DNA from: UBA4722 sp041690995
Lineage (GTDB): Bacteria; Pseudomonadota; Gammaproteobacteria; DSM-16500
DNA: 14,922 nucleotides
NCBI GenBank assembly: GCA_041690995.1
Contig: JBEPVM010000044.1
Coordinates: forward strand, 1 to 14,922
Reading direction: 5' to 3'
Position numbers and translations under genes: made by a program. The stretch's first letter is position 1. Every line of letters begins with the position of its first letter. Below, in pieces: positions 6,346 through 14,031 of the stretch. Below the pieces are notes generated by a model. The model searched no databases, was not told where the DNA came from, and saw nothing but the letters and a program-made list of their open reading frames with translations.

Positions 6346-6462
6346 TGAATAATCAAAATAAAATAGCATTCATCACTGGTGCTAGCCGTGAATGGTTACA
6401 TCTTTGGTTCCATAGCAGGGCAATCGCACTCATTGATTAGCCTGAAAAAATCTGGCAAATGA
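6345..6462 (+). pseudogene. Short-chain dehydrogenase (SDR) relic
   Basis: From an ATG overlapping the preceding TAA by one base the frame reads MNNQNKIAFITGASR. This is the first beta strand and the start of the TGxxxGxG cofactor loop of short-chain dehydrogenases. It then loses similarity and stops at 6440. In the +1 frame, from 6394, GYIFGSIAGQ follows, resembling the later SDR strand that carries the catalytic serine, and this ends in TGA at 6462. About 240 codons of a normal SDR are missing. It is interpreted as an internal deletion with frameshift. The N-terminal match is strong; the second fragment is tentative. Confidence 0.55.
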
Positions 6463-6465
6463 TTT

Positions 6466-7413
6466 TTAGTCTACTCCCATATATTGTCCTACAAGATGTA
6501 ATATCTCATCTTCATATTCCTGCGTTTCTGCGCCTCCTGATCTTGCTTCGAAATCACTTGCAGGCGCGAATATACCTAAGTTTGCGAGTGCAGCATAGAA
6601 GGGAGCAGAGGCTCTTTCCTCTAAAACCACTTGAAGTAGTGTCTGATTTACTAAATTTGCTATAATTTTCTCACGCTTATCGTTAGATTTGGCAGCTGCT
6701 TCAATAACCTCCTCTTTAATCGTTGTGATGTGATTGATTATTTCTTCTACAAAGGGTTTCAAGTTCTCAGACTCAGCCATATGCTTAATAAGTCTTCTGA
6801 ATTCGTCCCTCACATCTTGTGCGTAGCGATCTTTATTCTCCAAAACACCCTCACCCAGGTGTTCTTTAGAAACACTTATGCCAAACGAATGTTTAAATTT
6901 CTCTGCATCAAAAGTGAGTTCGACAATGTTTTTTAATGCCTGCATTAAATCATCTCTTGATTGGATACTTAACTCATTTAGAGTTTTTTTAGGGGGGGGA
7001 AGGAGATTATGCTTTCTATAGTGAGGAGCAAATCCCTTGATACTTTTCCCTAAATCCTTTTTTTCCGACACCATCACTCTTATTACATAAGCTTTTATTT
7101 TTTGGAAGGATGCTTCAAAGAAATGGGCATGAAAAACACTTTCCTTTCTAAGTTTCTGGTATTCGTAATCAAAAGCTTTTTCTGCACCTTTACTTGCTAT
7201 ATCAGCAGAAAAAATCAAAGCCGTTGCATTCTCGTGCATAGCTTTTAGTTTCCGTGTGTTTTCAAGCCATTTCCTTGAATGTTCTATTAACAGGGAAGAG
7301 TCATTTAATTTTGCAATTTCTTTGACAGCTGTGGTGTATTGCATTTTGCTGTCGGCAGGAACAGTTTTTTTTATTGTTTTTGAAGTGTAAGAATATTTTT
7401 TCGGGGCTGGCAT
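6466..7413 (-). CDS. Hypothetical protein, possible secreted effector
   Basis: Protein of 315 aa that I do not recognise. It is predicted mostly alpha-helical and soluble, with no signal peptide and no membrane segment. The N-terminus is basic and Ser/Thr/Lys-rich (MPAPKKYSYTSKTIKK). Long amphipathic helices follow (about 27-120 and 150-270), then a small-residue stretch (about 266-286). The C-terminal 20 residues contain the acidic cluster ETQEYEDE (296-303) before a short hydrophobic end. A glutamate-rich patch near the C-terminus is a known trait of Dot/Icm type IVB effectors in Legionella and Coxiella, but it is weak evidence on its own. A C8 tract followed by T and A7 in the coding strand (around residues 138-143) could slip. 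GAGAAG lies about 8 bases ahead of the ATG. The gene is bounded by relics and intergenic DNA, so it looks like accessory content. Confidence 0.7.
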   Translation of the reverse strand: MPAPKKYSYTSKTIKKTVPADSKMQYTTAVKEIAKLNDSSLLIEHSRKWLENTRKLKAMHENATALIFSADIASKGAEKAFDYEYQKLRKESVFHAHFFEASFQKIKAYVIRVMVSEKKDLGKSIKGFAPHYRKHNLLPPPKKTLNELSIQSRDDLMQALKNIVELTFDAEKFKHSFGISVSKEHLGEGVLENKDRYAQDVRDEFRRLIKHMAESENLKPFVEEIINHITTIKEEVIEAAAKSNDKREKIIANLVNQTLLQVVLEERASAPFYAALANLGIFAPASDFEARSGGAETQEYEDEILHLVGQYMGVD

Positions 7414-7667
7414 TTTATTTTCTTCTCTATTTTTTTCAGTAAAACACAGAATCTATTTTATAAGTTTTTGCGTGCGGATATTTTTATTATCCTATCATAG
7501 CAGTCATATTTCAAAATGACCATTCAATATTTTCACTAGAGAACCCAATTTTATTGGAATAAGAATTTTGAAAAAATTGAGTTGCCATTTGCACTTCCCT
7601 CAAAGACAAGCTGCGATGCTCGAACATCAAGGGATTCAAGCTCAGTCTGGCGAATTGTCAACACACC
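7414..7667. other. Intergenic region, possibly holding a decayed ORF
   Basis: No clear gene or terminator is visible. On the minus strand, 3 bases beyond the lpdA stop, a 37-codon frame (7664-7551, GTG or TTG start) reads MLTIRQTELESLDVRASQ. It has AGGG just ahead of the TTG and ends in TAA. It may be the head of a lost gene or chance. The minus-strand start region of the 315-aa gene (7414-7500) is AT-rich, without a confident -35/-10 pair. Confidence 0.3.
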
Positions 7668-9086
7668 CTACTGTTTTTTTGGCAAATATAAATCCGTAAT
7701 TGTGCCCTCAAACACTTCAGCTGCCATTGCGATGGTTTCTGACAATGTGGGGTGTGGATGAATTGTTAGAGAAATATCTTCCACATCACAACCCATCTCT
7801 ATTGCCAAGCCTATTTCAGCGACTAACTCGCCTGCATTAGGCCCTGTTGCTGCCCCACCTATCACACGATGTGTTTTTTCATCAATAATGAGTTTAGTGA
7901 GACCTTCATCACGCCCAATACTCAATGCACGGCCACTGGCTGCCCAAGGGAAGACGCCCTTACCATATTGAATACCTTTTGTTTTCGCTTCATTTTCTGT
8001 AAGACCTACCCAGGCGATTTCAGGATCGGTATACGCGACGCTGGGAATACATTTCACATCAAAATAATGTTTTAAACCCGCAATCACTTCTGCTGCTACT
8101 CGACCTTCGGGAATCGCTTTATGTGCTAGCATAGGGTTCCCTGTGACATCACCAATCGCAAAAATAGTTGGCACGTTAGTGCGTTGTTGCTTGTCAACAG
8201 CAATAAAGCCACGTTCATCGACTTTAACACCAGCTTTGTCCGCCGCAATTTGATCGCCATTCGGACGTCTACCCACTGCGCATAAGATACGGTCAAAACG
8301 TTCTGGTTTTTCGGGTGCATTGTCACCTTCAAATGTCACCCATAGCCCGTCTTTTTTTGCATCGACTTTTGTAACTTTTGTTTTTAACAAAATATTTTTA
8401 TAAAGTTTTTGAATACGTTTAAATAAAGGCATGACAACATCTTTATCACAGCCAGGAATAATTTGATCCATTAATTCTACGATAGTGACTTCCACGCCAA
8501 GCGCGTGATAGACCGTTGCCATTTCTAAACCAATAATACCGCCGCCTATAATGAGCATATTGCCTTTCGTTTCTTTCAATTCCAGTGCGCCTGTGGAATC
8601 AATAATGCGTGGATCATCGGGTAAAAAAGGTAATTGAACGGGTCGAGAACCGACTGCAATAATGGCATGCTCGAAAGTAATCATTTGCTTGCCATTCGGT
8701 GTTTCGACAGTGATTTGATTTTTTGAAATAAACTGAGCCGCTCCTTGAATAATATCTACTTTGCGTTGCTTCGCGAGTGCTTTTAATCCGCCTGTTAAAC
8801 GTGTCACAATTTTATTTTTCCAATCCCGGAGTTTCTGAACATCTATTTTGGGTTTACCAAACTCAATGCCGCATTTTGCCATGTCATGCGCTTCATCCAG
8901 CACTTTGGCCGTATGCAATAATGCTTTGGAGGGGATACAGCCGACATTTAAACAAACGCCGCCTATGTTTTCATAGCGCTCAATCAAAATGACTTTTTTT
9001 CCTAAATCTGCTGCACGAAAGGCGGCGGTATAACCACCAGGTCCACTACCTATCACGACTAATTCTGTTTTTAATTCAGTACTCAT
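7668..9086 (-). CDS. lpdA: Dihydrolipoyl dehydrogenase (E3)
   Basis: FAD flavoprotein (472 aa) that reoxidises dihydrolipoyl groups with NAD+ in the pyruvate dehydrogenase complex and can serve 2-oxoglutarate dehydrogenase and glycine cleavage. Visible features: FAD-binding GSGPGGY (13-19); redox disulfide C45-C50 in GGVCLNVGCIPSKALLH; NAD-binding GGGIIGLEMA in the middle; AIGDVTGNPMLAHKA contacting FAD; and a C-terminal HPHPTLSE, where H445 and E450 form the catalytic pair across the dimer. Length is normal. AAGAGGAA precedes the ATG by about 10 bases. It is the last gene of the ampE-aceE-aceF-lpdA run, 32 bases after aceF. It has no lipoyl domain of its own, as in E. coli Lpd. Confidence 0.97.
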   Translation of the reverse strand: MSTELKTELVVIGSGPGGYTAAFRAADLGKKVILIERYENIGGVCLNVGCIPSKALLHTAKVLDEAHDMAKCGIEFGKPKIDVQKLRDWKNKIVTRLTGGLKALAKQRKVDIIQGAAQFISKNQITVETPNGKQMITFEHAIIAVGSRPVQLPFLPDDPRIIDSTGALELKETKGNMLIIGGGIIGLEMATVYHALGVEVTIVELMDQIIPGCDKDVVMPLFKRIQKLYKNILLKTKVTKVDAKKDGLWVTFEGDNAPEKPERFDRILCAVGRRPNGDQIAADKAGVKVDERGFIAVDKQQRTNVPTIFAIGDVTGNPMLAHKAIPEGRVAAEVIAGLKHYFDVKCIPSVAYTDPEIAWVGLTENEAKTKGIQYGKGVFPWAASGRALSIGRDEGLTKLIIDEKTHRVIGGAATGPNAGELVAEIGLAIEMGCDVEDISLTIHPHPTLSETIAMAAEVFEGTITDLYLPKKQ

Positions 9087-9118
9087 CTTTTATATTCCTC
9101 TTAATATATATAATGCGT

Positions 9119-10372
9119 TTATAATAATAAATTCCGCGTATCGTTCAGCATGGTCGCTAAATAAGTAATAAATCTCGCGCCATCTGCGCCATCAATCACA
9201 CGATGATCGTAAGACAAAGATAATGGCAGCATTAACCGAGGAATAAACTGGCCTTGTTGATAAATGGGTTTTTGTACGGCTTTTGAAACACCTAAGATAG
9301 CTACTTCAGGTACATTCACAATGGGGGTGAATGCAGTGCCGCCAATACCGCCCAGGCTTGAAATAGAAAAACATCCACCTTGCATTTCATTGGCAGTGAG
9401 TTGTTTGTTACGTGCTTTTTCACTCACCACGCTTAATTCTTTAGCTAAGTCTAATAATCCTTTTTTATCGACATCACGAATCACAGGCACGACTAATCCA
9501 TCAGGTGTATCAACAGCGACGCCAATATGAAAATATTTTTTTAAAATTAAAATTTCGCCATTGGCATCCAGAGAGGCATTAAATTTCGGAAAAATTTTCA
9601 AGGCGGATGTTACTGCTTTCATAATAAAAATAAGTGGGGTTAATTTTACGCCCTGTTTTTCCAAGATAGCCTTTTGCTCTATACGAAAGGCTTCTAATTC
9701 CGTAATATCCGCATCACCAAATTGCGTGACATGCGGCACTAATAACCAATTACGATGTAAATTTTTACCCGATAGTTTTTGGATGCGAGAAAGTGCTTGT
9801 GTTTCAATCGTTCCAAATTTAGTAAAATCAACCACAGGTGCGGCAGGTAATCCTGCGCCCGTTGACGTTGCTTGGGCCAAACGCGCTTTCACATAATTTT
9901 GAACATCTTCTTTTAAAATACGTTGCTTAGGGCCTGTAGGTTTAATCAGTGATAAATCAATATCAAATTCTTTCGCTATTTTTCTTACCACAGGGCCTGC
10001 ATGTAACCCTACTGCATGATGGCTTTCTTCCTGTGCTAAAGGAACAGTGCTTGATTTAGTTTCTACTACGGGAGGAGCAGAAGGTGCTACTGGCGAAACA
10101 GAAGGTGCTTTAAGTTTATCAGTGTCTGATGCGTGAGTTGTTTCCAATGATAAAATGATTGAACCCTGAGAAACTTTATCACCGACTTTAATTTTGACTT
10201 CTTTGACAATACCTTCATCGGATGAAGGCACTTCCATGGTTGCCTTATCAGATTCCAATGTTAATAACGGCGCATCAAATTTAACAGAATCACCTGGTTT
10301 GACCAGTACTTCGATCACAACTACATTGGTTGCACCCCCTATATCGGGTACGATTATATTTTTTATAGCCAT
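9119..10372 (-). CDS. aceF: Dihydrolipoyl acetyltransferase (E2) of pyruvate dehydrogenase
   Basis: Core subunit (417 aa) that transfers the acetyl group from lipoamide to CoA. Domains in order: one lipoyl domain (1-77, lipoyl lysine K43 in ESDKATMEVP); a Pro/Ala/Ser-rich linker (about 85-118); a peripheral-subunit-binding domain (about 124-165, GPVVRKIAKEFDIDL); a second linker; and the catalytic domain (about 190-417). The active-site motif is YDHRVIDGADGARF, with H390 and D394. E. coli AceF has three lipoyl domains and about 630 residues; the single-domain form here is a compact variant seen in other bacteria. The start codon is 2 bases past the aceE stop, and its weak ribosome site (GTGAG) lies inside aceE, so translation is probably coupled. 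Confidence 0.96.
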   Translation of the reverse strand: MAIKNIIVPDIGGATNVVVIEVLVKPGDSVKFDAPLLTLESDKATMEVPSSDEGIVKEVKIKVGDKVSQGSIILSLETTHASDTDKLKAPSVSPVAPSAPPVVETKSSTVPLAQEESHHAVGLHAGPVVRKIAKEFDIDLSLIKPTGPKQRILKEDVQNYVKARLAQATSTGAGLPAAPVVDFTKFGTIETQALSRIQKLSGKNLHRNWLLVPHVTQFGDADITELEAFRIEQKAILEKQGVKLTPLIFIMKAVTSALKIFPKFNASLDANGEILILKKYFHIGVAVDTPDGLVVPVIRDVDKKGLLDLAKELSVVSEKARNKQLTANEMQGGCFSISSLGGIGGTAFTPIVNVPEVAILGVSKAVQKPIYQQGQFIPRLMLPLSLSYDHRVIDGADGARFITYLATMLNDTRNLLL

Positions 10373-10374
10373 AG

Positions 10375-13050
10375 TTATATACTCACTGGATTAGGTTTTT
10401 TTGGATCAATATTATATTTTTTTAATGCTGCCGTCACCTGACTCGCAGGCAAACTATTTTCTTTCATGAGTGCATACAACGCAGCCACGACAATATGATA
10501 ACGATCAACTTCAAAGAAACGACGTAATTTTTCTCGTGTATCACTACGCCCGAAACCATCTGTGCCTAATACCGTATAGGAACGCGAAATAAAAGGCCGG
10601 ATTTGGTCTGCATAAGTACGAATATAATCAGTCGCTGCGATTACAGGACCTGTATGGGGTTCTAAACAGGATTCAAGATAACTGAGTTTTTGTTTTTTAT
10701 CAGGCGCGAACATCTGTTCACGTTGCAAAGCAAGACCCTCACGACGTAATTCATTAAAACTGGTCACGCTCCAAACATTTGCCGCTACGCCATAATCTAT
10801 TTCTAATAATTCAGCTGCTGCAATGACTTCACGCAAGATAGCGCCACTACCCATTAGCTGCACTGTTAACTGTGCTTTTGAAGATGTTTTATGGGTTTCT
10901 TTAAAAAGATACATCCCTTTGATAATGCCTGCTTCAACGCCCTGAGGCATCGTAGGCTGTACATATTTCTCATTCATAGCCATGATGTAATAAAAGACAT
11001 CCTTCTCATCATGATACATTTCTTGCAAGCCATGCTGAATAATCACCGCCATTTCAAAACCAAAAGTAGGATCATACGCACGACAATTCGGCACTGCGGA
11101 AGCGGCTAATAAACTGCTGCCATCCTGATGCTGCAACCCTTCGCCTTCAAGTGTTGTACGCCCTGCTGTTGCGCCGATGAGAAAACCGCGCGCGCGCATA
11201 TCGGCCGCTGCCCAAATAAAATCGCCCACCCGTTGAAAACCAAACATAGAGTAATACGTAAAAAAAGGCACCATGGGAAACTGATGTGTTGTGTATGCAG
11301 TGGCTGCTGCGATCCAAGATGCCATACAACCTGCTTCTGTAATACCTTCTTCTAATACTTGACCGTCTTGGGTTTCACGGTAATACACCAATTGTTCTTT
11401 ATCTTCAGGGGAATATAATTGCCCTACGTGTGAATAAATACCAATTTGTCTAAACAATCCTTCTAAACCGAAGGTACGCACTTCATCAGAAAAAATAGGT
11501 ACGATGCGCGATCCAATCACAGAGTCTTTTAATAACACACTAAAAATACGCCCCAACACCATGGTCGTTGACATCGTTCTATCACCCGTACCCTGTAAAA
11601 TCGCATCAAATGCGGAAAGTGCAGGCACAGTGAGTTTCTGAGAGACAGGTTGACGCGCGGGTAAATAGCCATTGAGTTTTTCACGCTGCGTACGTAGATA
11701 AACCATTTCCGGGCTATTTTTTTCAGGTTTATAAAAAGCAAGTTCTGTAAGTTGTTTATCGGTGAGCAATAATGCAAATCGCTCGCGAAATAATTTAAGT
11801 TCTGCCTCTGACATTTCTAATTGATTATGTGCAATATTACGGCCTTCCGCGCCAGTTATTCCTAACCCATATCCTTTGACGCTTTGTATTAAAATAACAG
11901 TGGGTTGGCCTTTGTGTTTGGTAGCGGCGGCATAAGCCGCGTAAATTTTAACTGCATCGTGACCTCCACGATTGAGTTCTGCTATTTCTGTATCAGATAA
12001 ATCAGCAAATAATTCTCTCAGTTCTGGGTTGTCACCACATAAAAATTCTCGTGTATAAGCACCACCGCGCACATAAGCATTTTGTAAATCACCATCCACG
12101 CATTCATTAAATCTTTTAAGTAATAATCCTTTTTTATCTTTAGCAAATAACGCATCCCATCGACTGTCCCATATCACTTTGATAACATTCCAACCTGCAC
12201 CACGGTACAAGCTTTCCAGTTCTTGAATAATTTTACTATTACTGCGGACCAAGCCATCTAAACGCTGCAAATTACAATTAATGACATAAATAATGTTATC
12301 TAATTCTTCTCGCGCTGCCATTGTTAATCCCGCGATGGACTCAGGTTCATCCATTTCGCCATCGCCACAATAGACCCATACTTTGCGATCACTCGCGGGA
12401 ATTAATTTTCTATTTTCTAAATATTTTAAAAAACGTGCTTGATAGATGGCCTGCAGTGCGCCTAAACCAAGAGAGACAGTTGCAAATTGCCAGAATGTTG
12501 GCATTAACCAAGGATGAGGATAAGAAGAAATACCATTCCCATCTACCTCTTGTCGAAAATTAATCAGTTGTGCTTCGCTGATGCGTCCCTCAAGAAAAGC
12601 ACGCGCATAATTTCCTTCAGATGAATGGCCTTGAAAATACACTAAATCGCCTGGATGTCCTTCAGAGGCTGCACGAAAAAAATGATTCAAGCCCACTTCA
12701 TAAATAGTTGCAATAGAAGCATAAGAAGATAAATGACCCCCCACGCCACCGGCTGTTTTTTTTGCTCGCAACACCATTGCAATCGCATTCCAGCGATTAA
12801 TCGCCTCAATGCGTTTTTCTAAAGCTATATCCCCAGGATAAGCAGGCTGCTGTTCCGCAGTAATAGTATTACAATAAGCGGTCTTAGTGGGAGTGCCTCC
12901 TATTTTAACACCGAGCTGATTTGCATTTTCCACTATTGCTTCAAGCAGAAAACGCGCACGCACCGATCCTTCATATTCCACAACAGATGCAAGCGCCTCT
13001 AGCCATTCCTGCGTTTCTACTGAGTCAACATCATCCTGCATGTGTACCAT
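10375..13050 (-). CDS. aceE: Pyruvate dehydrogenase E1, homodimeric type
   Basis: Thiamine-diphosphate enzyme (891 aa; E. coli 887) that decarboxylates pyruvate and acetylates the E2 lipoyl group. It aligns with E. coli AceE from end to end from memory: VDSVETQEWLEAL at the start, YFQGHSSEGNYARAFLEGR, the ThDP/Mg motif GDGEMDEPES (about 229) with NCNLQRLDG (about 258), FRQIGIYSHVGQLYSPED, GLQHQDGSS and the end VLGTDGFGRSD. A GTG at 13062 would add four residues. The ATG at 13050 is chosen because GGGA lies 6 bases ahead; an ATG at 13041 is also possible. Only 40 bases separate it from ampE. No pdhR regulator is present, so expression is likely from an upstream promoter shared with or inside ampE. 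Confidence 0.97.
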   Translation of the reverse strand: MVHMQDDVDSVETQEWLEALASVVEYEGSVRARFLLEAIVENANQLGVKIGGTPTKTAYCNTITAEQQPAYPGDIALEKRIEAINRWNAIAMVLRAKKTAGGVGGHLSSYASIATIYEVGLNHFFRAASEGHPGDLVYFQGHSSEGNYARAFLEGRISEAQLINFRQEVDGNGISSYPHPWLMPTFWQFATVSLGLGALQAIYQARFLKYLENRKLIPASDRKVWVYCGDGEMDEPESIAGLTMAAREELDNIIYVINCNLQRLDGLVRSNSKIIQELESLYRGAGWNVIKVIWDSRWDALFAKDKKGLLLKRFNECVDGDLQNAYVRGGAYTREFLCGDNPELRELFADLSDTEIAELNRGGHDAVKIYAAYAAATKHKGQPTVILIQSVKGYGLGITGAEGRNIAHNQLEMSEAELKLFRERFALLLTDKQLTELAFYKPEKNSPEMVYLRTQREKLNGYLPARQPVSQKLTVPALSAFDAILQGTGDRTMSTTMVLGRIFSVLLKDSVIGSRIVPIFSDEVRTFGLEGLFRQIGIYSHVGQLYSPEDKEQLVYYRETQDGQVLEEGITEAGCMASWIAAATAYTTHQFPMVPFFTYYSMFGFQRVGDFIWAAADMRARGFLIGATAGRTTLEGEGLQHQDGSSLLAASAVPNCRAYDPTFGFEMAVIIQHGLQEMYHDEKDVFYYIMAMNEKYVQPTMPQGVEAGIIKGMYLFKETHKTSSKAQLTVQLMGSGAILREVIAAAELLEIDYGVAANVWSVTSFNELRREGLALQREQMFAPDKKQKLSYLESCLEPHTGPVIAATDYIRTYADQIRPFISRSYTVLGTDGFGRSDTREKLRRFFEVDRYHIVVAALYALMKENSLPASQVTAALKKYNIDPKKPNPVSI

Positions 13051-13090
13051 GTTAATTCCCACTATTTTAAAGCAGGTATTCTAACCTAAT

Positions 13091-13915
13091 TTAATTTAAA
13101 AGCACCACTATTGCGACCAACATGAGACCAATGACAAATACACGATCAATCAGCGCCAATGCCTCTTGCTCTGCGACCCCTGTCTCAGGTAACTGATTGT
13201 TTTCTACTACATCCAATGCCGCCATACCGCATTCTGTTAAAAATTGCTCATTTGTATCGGGTCCTGTTAAAGCTTCACGTTTCCAATAGCCAAATACGGA
13301 AGTAAAATGTCCTCCTAACGCAAAAATGAAAGTGGCAAGCCGAATGGGTAACCAGTCCAGTCCACCCTTAATTTGAGCAGCTATCTTGGCGCCAGAAATG
13401 GATTGAGTGCTGACAGATTCAATAATTCGATAAGCCCCTGCACCGACAGGTCCCAACAGTACAAACCAGAAAAATACAGCAAAAATACGTTGATGCGCGG
13501 CAATGAAAATAGCACGCACGAAGGCGCGATGGAAGCCTTGCACATTATCTGTAGGAGGCACGCCAAACGCGGTTTGCGCATGATTCATAGCGGTAGGAGC
13601 CTGCCTGTTTATCTCATTAATACAGCGATAGGCCTGCACCCACAAATTATCAGGCCCTAAACAATAGAGCAAAATACCCAAGCCTAAAATAAACTGCAAA
13701 CTCCCGCCCCACAAACCCGCGAATAGAGATTGCAGCACACCTATTCCTAATAAAAAAGGTAATACGATAGCCAACAAGACCAGCCATGCAGGCCAATCAC
13801 TGAGACGTGCGCTCAATAAACATTCATAGCGTGTAAACCAGCCCCAATGCCGCAAGTGATGCCAATGAAAAAATCGCTCCAGCAAAAAAGCGATCAATAC
13901 AATAAGAAATGTCAT
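13091..13915 (-). CDS. ampE: AmpE-like inner-membrane protein
   Basis: Inner-membrane protein (274 aa; AmpE of E. coli is 284), classed as a signalling modulator linked to beta-lactamase induction, with poorly defined biochemistry. The start MTFLIVLIAFLLERFF matches the AmpE N-terminal segment. Further membrane segments lie at about 40-62, 67-86, 148-168 and 258-274. The conserved block FVLLGPVGAGAYR (about 155-167) is the family hallmark. The frame is open to 14023, but the 36 extra residues are basic and unlike AmpE. The ATG at 13915 has AGAGGAAG 6 bases ahead, so it is the better start. In enterobacteria ampE lies near the pdh operon after ampD; ampD is absent here, but the ampE-aceE neighbourhood is kept. 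Confidence 0.88.
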   Translation of the reverse strand: MTFLIVLIAFLLERFFHWHHLRHWGWFTRYECLLSARLSDWPAWLVLLAIVLPFLLGIGVLQSLFAGLWGGSLQFILGLGILLYCLGPDNLWVQAYRCINEINRQAPTAMNHAQTAFGVPPTDNVQGFHRAFVRAIFIAAHQRIFAVFFWFVLLGPVGAGAYRIIESVSTQSISGAKIAAQIKGGLDWLPIRLATFIFALGGHFTSVFGYWKREALTGPDTNEQFLTECGMAALDVVENNQLPETGVAEQEALALIDRVFVIGLMLVAIVVLLN

Positions 13916-14031
13916 CTGAAGCTTCCTCTGACTACTGCACCTGAAAATTATTTTAAATTGACGAACAATCAACCATACGTTACCCTTACCACGTCTTAAA
14001 GACAACCATTTGCGAGATCGCACAGATAATT

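Noticed and set aside
9561..9896. 111-aa ORF on the plus strand
   Set aside because: It is antisense to aceF, with a composition explained by the opposite strand and no recognisable domain.
13051..13062. GTG start of aceE at 13062
   Set aside because: The GGGA ribosome site lies between this GTG and the ATG at 13050, so the downstream start is favoured.
13958..13986. murA promoter with TTGACG at -35
   Set aside because: The hexamer at the correct -10 distance (TACCCT) is too weak to call.
13916..14023. N-terminal extension of ampE by 36 residues
   Set aside because: The basic sequence does not match AmpE, and the ATG at 13915 has a strong AGAGGAAG site 6 bases ahead.
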